Positions 1 to 11,621 of a stretch of DNA of 64,000 nucleotides are shown piece after piece. Source of the DNA: Aaosphaeria pasadenensis (Eukaryota; Ascomycota; Dothideomycetes; Pleosporales); contig JAKLMB010000001.1 of NCBI GenBank assembly GCA_022813625.1, positions 1,116,001 to 1,180,000 on the forward strand, given 5' to 3'. A program made the position numbers and the translations under genes. The notes below the pieces were generated by a model, which was not told the DNA's origin, did no database searches, and saw only the letters and a list, made by a program, of their open reading frames with translations. Each line of letters starts with the position of its first letter. The first letter of the stretch is position 1.

Positions 1-2653
1 AATCGCTATGATCATGCAATCAATAGACAGCTCAGCCAGATCCAACAACCCAGGCTGTGATTTCATGTCACAGATTAGACCCGGCGTATCATTAAATGAT
101 CAATATCCGCTTCTTTAGCTCAGTGCGGGGTTTTGCGGAGACACATCAGCCCCAATGGTCAACACTAGGAAGTCCTCAAGTTAGATGGATATTTGCAGGA
201 AGCGGGCGTTGACGGTCGTAAAAATACTCAAGCGCGTACGAGAACTGCGGGCTTTGAAATAATTGAGTTCAGAGTAGCATTCGGACCTACTTGATGACAC
301 GAAAGGGGCTTTGGCTGGTCACCCATATTCACCCGTAGTCAGGGGAGTAGCAGAGGCGTTCCGGAAGCTATCGACGGGCCATGGTGATTACGACGTTTGT
401 CGCTAGATAAATTCCCGTAAGTGCTACGGACGCTCGCTCTGCCATTCAATGCTGGGAGTTTTACAACCCATGGAATGCATTGTCAGTTGTATTGGATATA
501 TGTAAAGCATTGCAGTAACACGCTGGATTTCCACGCCGATTGATGGATTTGAATCAGATATTGCGAATTTGCACATCACTTGACGGCAGGCTCTTTGCGC
601 CTATGATACTAGAGAACAGCCTGTAGTTCTTCATGAACTTTTTTCGTAGTGTATTTAGTAGATGTATTCTTAGAGGACCCAGTTGATCTGTAATCAATGG
701 AAATGACAGAGCCTCTACCCCGACTTTTGGCATTAGATTCATACAAATGCTTCAACTTCAGAAGTGGCTGCGGGGAGGGAATATGGAGATCCGAAAACAG
801 AGCCAACGCTAGAGAAGCAGGAGAGCGCGTCGGACCGAATTCCAACCATGACTACGAATAGGACCTTCCCAAAGAGTTGCTGATGGACTTACGCCCACTG
901 CTCGTTCGCTACTTTGAGACAATTGATTCCTGAGCCAATCGTTGGATAGAAGTCGACAGCGATTCGCTAGCACAGCAGGTACCTGGGGGATTGGCGTACC
1001 AAGATCTTCTCGGCGAAGCTTGTCTCGTATCGAGTGGATAAGGCTGCAGCTGGATTATTGTAGGGCTGTTCCAGGATTTGGATTATGTGATTGTCATGCT
1101 TGACTTGCTCGTCCGCATGTCACCAAAGCATAGGGAACAGGTAGCTACCAATGTACCGGGCATCGAAATACGAATGTAGAGGTGTCGATGGGATTTTTGT
1201 AAAGTGGAAGAATGATGTCAGTCACGCTTCGGGTCGACTTCGGACATGAACTGAGTTATACCCCGAGGAAGGTTGAGCGACCGGAGTACATACGTCGATC
1301 AAAGCCTGTGAGCCATTTTGTTTTGGATGCTCTGCTCGCGTGATATTAGGATGAGGAAATATCGGTTTACCAATTGCCCACTGAGAGTACATAGCACTCG
1401 GTCGGTCGCCGAATTGATAGAATGTATGCGACTACTGACTTGATTATCTGTTTGAATATTTCTATACCATCATTATTTCATCGGGCCCCAAATTATATGT
1501 TCTTTAAGATCGATTCCTGCAAAATAGTAGACGGAAATGGGTCCTTAAAGTATTTGAAATGAGGTCTTGTGCCAATGAATAGGCGCCTCAATGTGAATGG
1601 CTCAGCGTTATCTCGAATCAGGGACAAGTAGCCCGCTCTTTGCTTACATTTCAAGATTGAAAACTCTTCTAAGGCAGTGGGTATCGAGTGAGTGCAGTAT
1701 CCACCCCCACGCCATTCTCTGTTCTCTTGTGGTAAAATTTGTAGCTGGTCTCATGGTGGTAAGGAATGAAAGTGGCCGTTATTTCCCCGATGTGGACTGA
1801 CTACTGCATAGTACCTCAACGGCCGCGGTCAACTTCCGAGGTCACAAATCCTTTCGAGTACCCAAGCATTCAGCCACCCGCCTTGTCATTTCTTGAATTT
1901 ATCCATGTCGATTTGCAGGCCATGCATACATGCATGTAATTCTCAGCTTGCTGTCCAATATTGTGAAGCAAAACAGAGTTGAGGCGACTTGTATACCTAT
2001 AGATTCAATGTAATGTAACTCACAAATCCAACCTGACTCCACTTCAGAAGGTGCTTGCAGCACCGTATCCTCCAACTCTGAGCCGCGAAATCAGGCACAC
2101 CAGAAGCTTGGTGGGGACTCTGCATGCTTGGACGAGTCTTGCCTCCGATCTTACCGGCGCTATCATGGCGTATTTTCTAGAAAGAGTGCTCCGAGCCTAC
2201 AGAGCCGCAACACCTTGGTCTGTGCTTCAATATCCAACCAGTAGACACTCTGGTCGACCATCACCATTGCGGGTGAATTCGGAACGATGATTGAACATCA
2301 TGTTCCTCTTGCAGAAAGAAGGACAAATCCAGTTTCCAGGATTGGATTACGACACATGGAATGCACCCCATTAACTCCACAAAGCTGAGGCCTCGTAGAA
2401 GTTGCCTCCTCCGGGGCTCCGTCTTGGGGTCTTGGGGACTCCATCATGGGGACAGTAACGAGGAGTTAGCTTCAACAGACGGACCGAAATCTTAGGCGTC
2501 CAGACGCCGATATAGCGGAGAAGAGCACTTGATAAGAGTTCACACTGCCGCACTTCTATTTTCGCTCCTTACTCTTTCATTTCTTTCATCGTCCTCGAGG
2601 AGTCCCCTAATCCCTCTCGTTGCAACCCTTTATCCCTAGTTGAACACGAGAAG
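1..2653. other. Intergenic, no gene recognised
   Basis: Only short, mutually overlapping open frames occur on both strands, none with a recognisable motif or a plausible exon chain. The last 100 bases form the leader of the sugar transporter downstream. I see no repeat or RNA gene. Confidence 0.6.
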
Positions 2654-4324
2654 ATGATCGGTATGGGTCTCAGAGGAAGATCCCTCCGGCTGGCACAGCT
2701 TTTGCTGATTGTCATGCCTGCCTTCGTTCTGTTTGGATACAACCAGTCTGGCGTTGGTGGACTGTTGTCTTTGAAAGACTGGAATGCCCACTTTCCCGAG
2801 ATCAACGTTGTCGATGCCGAGGGCGCTGACAGGCGCACCAAGTCTACCAAGCAAGGAGCTGTAGTCGCCACATTTACTCTTGGAGCTCTGGTCGGATCTC
2901 TTGGATGCACCTGGATTGGCGACCCCCTTGGACGACGTAAGGTCATTTGTCTGGCTGCAGTCCTCACACTCATCGGAGAGATTCTCCAGTGCACCTCTTT
3001 CCAGCTCGCTCAATTCGTCGTTGGAAGATTCATCCTCGGCCTTGGAATAGGAGCGCTCAGCGCGACCGTCCCAGTGTGGCAGTCAGAATGTTCGTCTGCA
3101 GCCAACCGTGGACAGCACGTCGTTTTGGATGGATGTTTCACCAGTCTTGGTTATGCCCTCGAGGCGTGGATCAACCTTGGATTCTTCGAAATCAAGAGCA
3201 TTCTTCCTCTCCAGTGGCGCGTCCCTCTGGCAATTCCTTGCCTGATCTCCATGGTGGTTATCGCCGCAGTTTGGACCATTCCCGAATCTCCAAGATGGTT
3301 GGTGAATAAGGGCCGTGTTGAAGAAGCTCGAGCTAGCTTGTCAGCATTCAAAGATCGACCTTTAGATGATCCAGAAATCTCTGCCGAGTTGAGTGGTATC
3401 GAGCTTGCTTTAGAGGAGACTGGAAGGAGCGCCGCTAAATTGTCAGACATCTTCACCATGGGCAAAGACAAACTTTTCTACCGATTCTCCTTGTGCATCT
3501 TCCTGCAGTTTTTGCAGCAGATGTGTGGAAGCAACTTAATTTCTACCTATTCCACAGTAAGTTGACCCATTATACGGTGCGAAGGGACTTCTGCTAACAA
3601 TGCAATCAGATCATCTTCCAACAAGGTCTTCAAATGAACGCCGAGATGTCGCGCATTCTGAGCGGCGGTGCTCTGACTTGGAAGTTCCTGTCCGCATTCG
3701 TGGCTTTTTTCACTATCGACAGATTTGGTCGCCGCAAGCTGTTCATTTTTAGCGGTTTTGGCATGGCTGGATGCATGTTGGCACTTGCCGTTGCGTCAAG
3801 CTACCCCAAGTCCAACCACGCCGCCCAGATTGCTTCTGCTTTCTTCGTGTTCTTGTTCAATTTCTTCGTCCCTATTGGTTTCCTCGGAGCCAACTTCCTC
3901 TACTGCACTGAGGTCGCCCCTATCCGACTACGCGTGCCTATGGCAGGTATCTCGACTGCAAATCACTGGCTCTGGAACTTTGTTGTTAACATGGCCACTC
4001 CTGTAAGTCGCCCTTTCTATGTTGAGAAATTGTACGGAATCTAGACTAACATTGTCTCGCCAGGTTGCCATTGATACTATCGGATGGAAGTACTACCTCG
4101 TGTTCCTCATTTTGTCAGCAACCATCATTCCGGTCGTCTACCTATTCTTCCCCGAAACCATGGGTCGCAGCCTAGAGGAGCTCGAGATGATGTTCACGGA
4201 GGGCGAAACTATCTTCGACGTTGTCAGAGAATCGAAGAAGCCGCTCACAGGATCCCTCTTCACCGAACACATGATGGAAAAAGGGTCGAAATTGGAGAAG
4301 GACGAGTTCAACGACGATATCTAA
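2654..4324 (+). CDS. MFS sugar transporter (sugar porter family)
   Basis: Predicted plasma-membrane sugar:proton symporter of 518 residues, the usual family length. Exons are 2654-3556, 3610-4002 and 4064-4324. Both introns (53 and 61 nt) have GTAAGT donors and a CTAAC branch site. Sugar-porter signatures appear in order: GYNQSGVGG in the first membrane segment, GDPLGRRK after the second, PESPRWL near residue 210 before the central loop, QQMCGSN in segment 7, DRFGRR in the 8-9 loop and PETMGRSLEELE after the last segment. The ATG at 2654 is followed by a second at 2663, so the start is uncertain by three residues. The GH43 gene lies 374 bp downstream on the same strand, which suggests a linked uptake-hydrolysis pair. 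The substrate (hexose, pentose or disaccharide) cannot be read from sequence. Confidence 0.92.
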
Positions 4325-4698
4325 TGGCTTTATGTGAACGAAATCTTCTTTGGCAATCGTTTCTGTGGGTGACGAGAATTCGGTAACCACATTTTAGAAT
4401 CTATAGAACGACTGAAGTTACGACGTTTTTATCGGAACATACTCATGCTTTCACCGTGTGACGAATGAAGATGAAAATGTGATGGGATGGTTGGTGGAAA
4501 ATATGTGGCCACTAACCAGTAATGGTGCAAGTGGGTCTTCAATCGATTCCACGAACCGACAACGATACCGAGTTACATGCAATTTGTATAAAAGACCATG
4601 TGGTTCATCTATATCCATGCATAGGCAGTTGTCCTCCCAATTGTATAGTCGAATAAGTTACAGACGGTGAACTGAAAATCGAAAAGGACGTATTCGTG
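4325..4698 (+). promoter_or_regulatory. Intergenic promoter of the GH43 gene with TATA box
   Basis: A 374-bp spacer between the transporter stop and the GH43 start. A clear TATA box (TATAAAAG) lies at about 4587-4594, some 105 bp before the ATG at 4699. This indicates an independent, probably inducible promoter. No operator was recognised. Confidence 0.5.
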
Positions 4699-6436
4699 AT
4701 GGCACCGGAACGCGCAACCTTCACCAACCCAATCATTCGCGGGTTCAACCCGGATCCAACCGTCTGCGTAGTCCCCGCCACACCCACTGCCCCAAGAAGA
4801 TACTTTCTCAGTACATCAACATTCGAATACTTCCCCGGTTGCGCCATATACGTATCTGAGGACATTGTGAACTGGAAGCTAATTGGCCATGCACTGAATC
4901 GCAGGAGTCAAATCGACCTTCGCACGGTAGAGCCAGGTGCAGGATCTTGGGCGAGCACACTGCGCTACCGGCCCAATGAGAAGCGCTGGTATCTGATCAA
5001 TGGACTCTTCCACAGATATCGACCGACTGCCGACGAGCGTATATTTCCCCGTGGGTTCTACGTCTACACAGATGACATTTACGATGACAATGCTTGGAGC
5101 GATCCTGTCTACTTCGACAACCCAGGGTTCGATCAGGATGTCTTCTGGGACGATGACACCGGAAAGGTCTATTTGTCTACGACGGTTAGATTGGCCAACC
5201 GCACGCCTGGATTGAAGTTGAAGGATTTTGCAATCCATGCATCCGAAATTGACATCAAGACTGGCCGGACTCTGACTCCGCCTGTTGTGTTAAGGCAATC
5301 ACCGTACGGTGTTGCGGAGGGAAGTCATATCATGCGGAAAGGTGATTATTATTACATGTTTGTAGCCGAAGGCGGGACGGAGGCCGGACACCAAGAGTGG
5401 GTGTTTCGAAGCACTGAAGGTCCGTTGGGGCCATGGGAAAGCCAGGGCCAGCCATTGTGGTATAATGGTCCCGATGAAGAAGTTCAGCGAACGGGCCATG
5501 CGGATGTTTTTGAGGATGATCAGGGGAAATGGTGGGGTGTATTCTTGGGTGTTCGGCCCGCGAAAGACGGTGGTAGATACATCGAACCCCAACTAGGTAC
5601 GTCTAAAAAAGGTAGAGATCAACTTAATGGGGGACTGACTTGTTACAGGACGGGAAACATTCTTGGTCAAAGTTGACTGGGTGGACGATTGGCCGGTTTT
5701 TAACGACGGCAAGAACATTACATTGGAGACCGAAGCGCACTACCCTTTAAACCAACTCGAGGGAACCGGCAGCAGTGAGAATCTACGTTGGAAAGCATCA
5801 TACGGATTGGACAGCGCCCCTGAAGCATTGGAACTGGGGTGGTACCAAAAGAACACCCCAATCAAGAGCTGTTATTCCTTACACCGCAACCCGGATTACA
5901 TCCGCCTCTACGGAAATTGCTACTCTCTTTCAGGTCCAGAATGTCCAGCCATGCTTCTCCGGAAGCAGAAAACATATAATGAGACGTTCCACACGAAGCT
6001 ACGGTTCAACCCGTCGCGGGCTGGATACGAAGCTGGAGTTACCGTGTGGTGGAGCATGTACTCGCATGCAAGCATTGGCATCACTGCAGCGATCTCAGCT
6101 GATGGTTCTCCCTCATCGAAACAGATTGTTTGTCGTTTGCCTACTGGGAAAGCGGGGGATTTGAAAGAGATTTTATTGCTACAAGATAACGATGAGATCT
6201 CGGCGTTAAGGAACGCAGATGAAGTGACTATTACTGCGAAAGCCAGTCCCACGAAGTACATACTTACCATCGCTTTCAACAATATCACGAAGGATATTGA
6301 ATTCGATGCAGAGAAACTCACAGTAGCACCGCCAGTCGGGGGTGCATTCACAGGGACAATGTGGGGTATTTATTCGTTCGGCCAATGGGAGCCTGTGTTA
6401 GATTCAGCAGACTTCAGCGACATCTATGTAGAATGA
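4699..6436 (+). CDS. Glycoside hydrolase family 43, beta-xylosidase / alpha-L-arabinofuranosidase type, intracellular
   Basis: Predicted inverting exo-glycosidase acting on xylo- or arabino-oligosaccharides, 561 residues. Exons are 4699-5596 and 5649-6436; the 52-nt intron splits a Gly codon, giving PQL|GRETFLVK. The N-terminal five-bladed propeller shows the three expected acids: Asp19 in GFNPDPTVC (base), Asp145 in GFDQDVFWDDD (pKa modulator) and Glu207 in VAEGSHIMRK (acid). From about residue 320 to the end is a beta-sandwich domain like the C-terminal module of fungal and bacterial GH43 xylosidases. There is no signal peptide, so the enzyme should act in the cytosol, consistent with the adjacent sugar porter. 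A GTG one codon upstream of the chosen ATG was ignored. Confidence 0.92.
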
Positions 6437-8745
6437 TGCATAAAGTGTAGCCATGATACCCTGGAAAAGGCTCCACCATAGAACAACCAAAAGGAACTTA
6501 AAAATTATCAAAACACTAATGGAGCTGTCCATCGGACCAGCCTTGATGATGAAATGGCACAACAAATCGTGAAGAGGATCAGTACATCTGCACTTATTTG
6601 GCTCGGGAGGCTCGTAAAGAGAACGAGGCACTCAAGGGAATATTGTATGAAACATTAACCATAAACCGAAAAGTCATTGCATTGTGGAGTCGACTACCTG
6701 CATGGTCCACTGGAAAGGGAGATTCATAGCCTTTCCAAACGGCGACCGTTGTAATCTGATCATCGACGCTGTTGGGATGAGTGATCATTTGTACATTTCC
6801 CCCACGTCGCATTGCATCAATCACTCGCAAATTTGTTGGCATGCTTGGCAGTCAATGCTGATGCTCCCCCAATCCGGATGTACCGGTCAGAACGGACCAG
6901 CTGGTGTTTTGAATGGATGCTATTGATTCCAGGGATGCAGGGTGAATATTACCTCGTATGGTGTAGCAGGATAGAGGCGTCTAAAGGCAACAATATGTAT
7001 GAATGAGTTTGTGGTCTTCAATACTGTGTGTACTGTTGCATTTAACTCTTCATGTAATTAATGACGGCCTCAGATCATGTAGTCTATACTCATGTATGTT
7101 ACACACGCGACCGTAGACGCATCAGGTGTTCCCTATGATTGTGTAAAGAGCTTGAAAGTTCATGTAGTCTGTAGTAGTTTATGGAACAATACGAGGTATT
7201 ACGGGTAGTTGAAAGCTCACGTTTGAGACTACCCGTAGATTAATCAGCTCGAATAGTCGGGAATAAAGACGGTAGAAGGACTAACAATGGGAATTAGAGG
7301 GCTATTGGATGTGGTAAACGATAGTCACAGACTTGTCGATCTTCGCGTCGTGCCTCGTGCTGACGATCGAGATCTATGTCAAATCATCGAGCCCTCGAGG
7401 GCGGGACACCAAAGCAAAACACCAAATGCAGTGCGGAATCATCATTTAGCCATGATTAGTTTCTTTAAAGCGTTTCAATAATCCATTATTGCCAGACCAG
7501 ATGGTAACTCGCACGAGTGGGAGGAGAACGCAGAGCTCTAGCTCTTGACCAGTGCTGAGTAGAGTCACCCAGCAGCTTGAGATCATAAAGAATGCGATGT
7601 TACAAACTCACAACCTTTGTATATATGACGTGCCGCCAAGTCAAGTACTGAGGCGTTAGGTGATTTTAATGTGGAGGAGTTGTAAAATTTCATCACGTTT
7701 ACAGTCACGATAGCGGCCTGTAGGCAAAATTTCTTCTTTTGGAGCCCGAGGGATTGAGCCTCATTGATCAAAGAGAGGTCTCTTGCGCCAATTGGGACCT
7801 TGAGCAGCGATGACAGCATGTATCGCTCGATGAACTGCAAGAACAAGATTCCATGGCGTCGCGTGCATCGCGGGTGACGTCAGGAATCGGACTCCGTTTT
7901 GCACCAAATCGGCTATGCTGTCGAGCTAAGAAGCTTTGGGGCTGCCTTGGCAGATGGCGATCCGGACGCGGCGGCAAAAGCTTATGGAAAGGATGAGAGG
8001 CTTCACATTGCTTCGTAGTGGCAAGAATTATGTTGATGAGTTGATACCAATAATATTGATCGAAAAGTTACCATTGCTGGTTGAAAACTTGATATCTAAG
8101 TGTTTGTGCTCGATGCCTACAAGTCGCAACACCAACACCATATATCATGATAAACGGAACAAATGGGGGATGTACAAAATGCTGCACCTTATTCAACCAA
8201 ACCAACATTGCTCTACCCACAAATCAGCATGGTTAGCACCTACAACACTTCGTACAAATTCGACACCGCGGCTCCGCTACCGACGCGATCATCGTCAGCG
8301 GTACCCCATCAAGTAGTGTTACAAGAAGTAACACAGTAGGGTAGTGTTTTTTCCCGACCCACTGTTCACAAACCATTTCGTCTCAATTCCCATGTTAACA
8401 GGCTCTCACCACGCGATGCCTGCCTCGTTAGCGCATTTCAAAGCACATTGCTTGTCATGTCACCTGTGCAAGACGTCCGCTCCATAATGTAAGATGACGA
8501 AATGCTTGCTTGTAGCTCCAACAACATCGCCGCTTTGACTCCGCGCGTGTGTCCCCGCGAAAATGGAATAAGTATATCAGTGTCTGCTCCTCTTCATCGT
8601 GACCCCAATAATCCCCACACGGAGGACCTTCAAAAAACGCTTGTGATCGACCTGGGGAGCATCAAGACTTGCTCTTCAGACCCGCATTATTGGTCGTAAA
8701 ATTGTCCATCGGCATACGCCTTACTTTGACACACGGCTTTACACT
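6437..8745. other. Intergenic, no gene recognised
   Basis: About 2.3 kb with only short open frames. The longest (7936-8316, plus, 126 codons) has no motif, no exon partner and unusual composition. The final 200 bases are presumably the promoter of the MFS gene at 8746. No transposon or tRNA was seen. Confidence 0.55.
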
Positions 8746-10556
8746 ATGGCAGACCGCCCGCCTGCGACCGTCCCGCCGTCTGGTAGCACAGCCGACGAGG
8801 ACAAGTACGAAAGTTCAGACAATGGTACTCACCGCCAGGAAAACAGTTACGATAGCCCGGGGGATGATGCCGACCGCGCTTTTTACCAAAAGTACGGCAC
8901 TTACGACCGATATGAGATCACAGAAGAAGACTGCTACGAGGAATTGGGTTTTAGTTTCCCGACTTGGAAGAAGTGGATGATTCTTTCGGTCGTCTTCATC
9001 GTTCAGGTTTCTATGAACTTCAATACCTCACTGTATTCAAACGCCGTTGGGGGAATCTCTGAGGAATTCGGCGTCAGCAAGCAAGCAGCCCGACTTGGTG
9101 CTGCGATCTTCTTGATCACATATGCCTTTGGTTGTGAGCTTTGGGCTCCCTGGTCCGAGGAGTTGGGTAGATGGCCTATCTTACAGCTCTCGCTCTTCTT
9201 TGTAAATATCTGGCAAATTCCGGTTGGCATTGCTCCCAATTTCGCCACTATTCTTGTCTGCCGTGCACTTGGAGGTCTTTCTACCGCTGGTGGAAGTGTG
9301 ACCTTGGGCATGGTTGCAGACATGTGGGAAGCCGACACGCAACAGTACGCTGTGGTATGTGAGAGTGCACCCAAATATTTCTAATTTGGCTAACTTGTTC
9401 ATGGTAGGCTTTCATTGTTTTCTCCTCCGTCGGCGGCTCCGTTCTTGGGCCAATTGTGGGTGGATTTGTCGAGTACAACCTTGCGTGGAGATGGAACATC
9501 TGGATCCAGCTTATCTTCGGTGGTGCTGTACAGATCTTGCACTTTTTCATGGTCCCCGAAACACGTACCACCATTATGATGGACAGGATCGCAAAGAAGC
9601 GTCGTCAAGAGGGCGAGAAGATTGGGAAGCCTGTCAACATCTGGGGTCCCAATGAGCTCACTCCCTTCAAGGAACGATTCTCTGCCCGCGAAATTCTCAT
9701 CACTTGGGTCCGACCCTTCCGCATGTTCCTTACTGAACCCATTGTTTTGGTGCTCAGTCTACTTTCCGGATTCTCTGACGCTTTGATCTTCATGTTCCTT
9801 CAATCATACGCGCTCGTGTATGATCAATGGAACTTCAACGCCGTTACTATCGGTCTGGCCTTCATTCCCATCGGCATTGGGTATCTTCTTGCCTGGGCAT
9901 CTTTCATCCCTGCCATCAAACGTAATATTCGAATTCGACATGAACGGCCTCACGACGAAATCGCTCAGTATGAATCTCGTCTGTGGTGGCTTCTATACAC
10001 TGCTCCTTGCTTGCCCATCGGTCTGATTGGATTTGCCTGGACAAGCACCGGCCCGCCAATCCACTGGATTGGATCAATGATCTTCAGTGCTATCATTGGT
10101 ATTGCCAACTACGCCATCTATATGGCCACGATTGACTACATGATCTGTGCCTATGGGCCTTACTCGGCTTCTGCAACTGGAGGCAACGGATGGTCTCGCG
10201 ACTTCCTCGCTGGTGTCCTCACTCTCCCCGCCACCCCATTCTACCAAAACATTCCCAGTTCTTCGAACCCCAACCATCTTGCCTACGCTTCGACGATCCT
10301 GTTCTGCATCGCTGCCATTCTGGTCGCTGCTGTTTATGTCATCTATTGGAAGGGGCCGGTGCTCAGAAAGCGATCTCCATTCGCACAGCAATTGGCTGGA
10401 GCTCGGGAAGAGACCGGAGGAAGGAGAGTCAGCGCACTGCCAGGCCTCTACGGTTCTCGACACAACTCCATTGCTAATGGAGCTTCTGTCCCAGGGTCTA
10501 GGAGAGGAAGCGTTGTCCGTGGCCAGAGTTTCCAGGGACGCCAGAGCTCCATGTAA
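8746..10556 (+). CDS. MFS transporter, DHA1-like drug/polyamine:H+ antiporter type
   Basis: Predicted 12-span plasma-membrane exporter of 585 residues. Exons are 8746-9354 and 9408-10556; the 53-nt intron (GTATGT donor, GCTAAC branch) joins QQYAV to AFIVFSS. A charged hydrophilic N-terminus of about 65 residues precedes the first span (MILSVVFIVQVSMNF). The loop after span 2 carries WSEELGRWP (motif A-like) and span 5 carries GGSVLGPIVGGF, the antiporter motif C typical of DHA1 efflux carriers. A basic stretch (DRIAKKRRQ) opens the central loop, and the C-terminal tail is Arg/Ser-rich and cytosolic. The substrate is unknown. The gene converges on the unknown gene at 10704, with 147 bp between the stops. 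Confidence 0.9.
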
Positions 10557-10703
10557 ATTATCTGTACAAATATTTCCTTTCGAATGTATATACGTATCGA
10601 TACGAATAATTAAATTGAATGAATATCATGATGACCATCGTCCAAATCATATCTATTTCATCTACAAAGCACCACTTCTGAATTTTCTAGTCATAATTCT
10701 AAC

Positions 10704-11621
10704 TCAATCCCACATGCCATGATACTTCAGAGGGTCGAATCCCTTAGATCGCATAATCTGCTCTTCAATAGCAACTGCGCTCAGTAAGATATGTTGTGTC
10801 ATCTCGTCGTCCACCTTCTCATGGCAAATACCAAGTACACCGACACTTACTCCATCTCCAATATTCTCCCCCTTTTCCTGTCCATCATCAGCCGCGTCTC
10901 CCTTCTTTTCCCATCTCGCACACCTAGGCTTAAACATTGCAAGCACCATATCCGCCCCTGTCAATATCAACCCTCCACCAGACACCCTCCCCTTGCCTCC
11001 CCAGGAAATGTCACGATACTTTTGTGACAACCTTGTCTGCCACTGATCGCCCTGTGCGCGCCATTCCACCCGATCCTCTTTAATGGAAAACCCATCACTG
11101 CGATCTGGAAACCCCAACGCCTTCTCAAGAGTAGAATCAGACCACTGACCGTGACCCAATCCGCTACCGACCCACCATTCCTGAAGAGACATGTCGTCTG
11201 CGTTGCTCTTCCACTTGCCTTGTGCCTGGAACGCGGCCTGCGGTCTAACGCTGCTGACTGTGCACATATGTCGTCCGATCAAGCTGTGTGTTTGCGAGAT
11301 GCTTCGAACAGATGTGGCTTTCCTATCCATGATACTTTCGACATCGGTTGTCTGAGGGAAGATGGCAATGACCTGATTGCTGTTGGACGGCCATATCGGG
11401 AAGGTCGAGTTGGCGGCGGTGTCTACGAAGTACTTGGAAACTTCTTTTGGCCCATCGCTTGTGGCATCTTCAGTCGTCTCGAAGACGCCGAAGATACGGT
11501 CTGATGGTGTCGTTGCATCGGATGATAATGATGACGAGAACCAACCTGTGGTTTTTACTTGCGTTGGTCGCAGTTCGTATGTTCGGAGTGGTGTGGCGGT
11601 GTAGATTTTGTCTTTAGACAT
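10704..11621 (-). CDS. Conserved-looking protein of unknown function
   Basis: Intronless open frame of 305 residues with an ATG start (ATGTCTAAAGAC). I do not recognise the family. There is no signal peptide, membrane span or repeat. The protein is rich in Ser and Thr in its first half and Trp-rich in the middle (WWVGSGLGHGQW, then DRVEWRAQGDQW). A glycine-rich patch (SWGGKGRVSGGGLILTGAD) is followed by a hydrophobic stretch ending ILLSAVAIEEQIMRSKGFD. Even composition and length without a stop make it very likely real. It is convergent with the MFS gene; nothing in the context suggests a role. Confidence 0.75.
   Translation of the reverse strand: MSKDKIYTATPLRTYELRPTQVKTTGWFSSSLSSDATTPSDRIFGVFETTEDATSDGPKEVSKYFVDTAANSTFPIWPSNSNQVIAIFPQTTDVESIMDRKATSVRSISQTHSLIGRHMCTVSSVRPQAAFQAQGKWKSNADDMSLQEWWVGSGLGHGQWSDSTLEKALGFPDRSDGFSIKEDRVEWRAQGDQWQTRLSQKYRDISWGGKGRVSGGGLILTGADMVLAMFKPRCARWEKKGDAADDGQEKGENIGDGVSVGVLGICHEKVDDEMTQHILLSAVAIEEQIMRSKGFDPLKYHGMWD

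Noticed and set aside
7936..8316. Plus-strand frame of 126 codons
   Set aside because: No recognisable domain and composition unlike the neighbouring genes.
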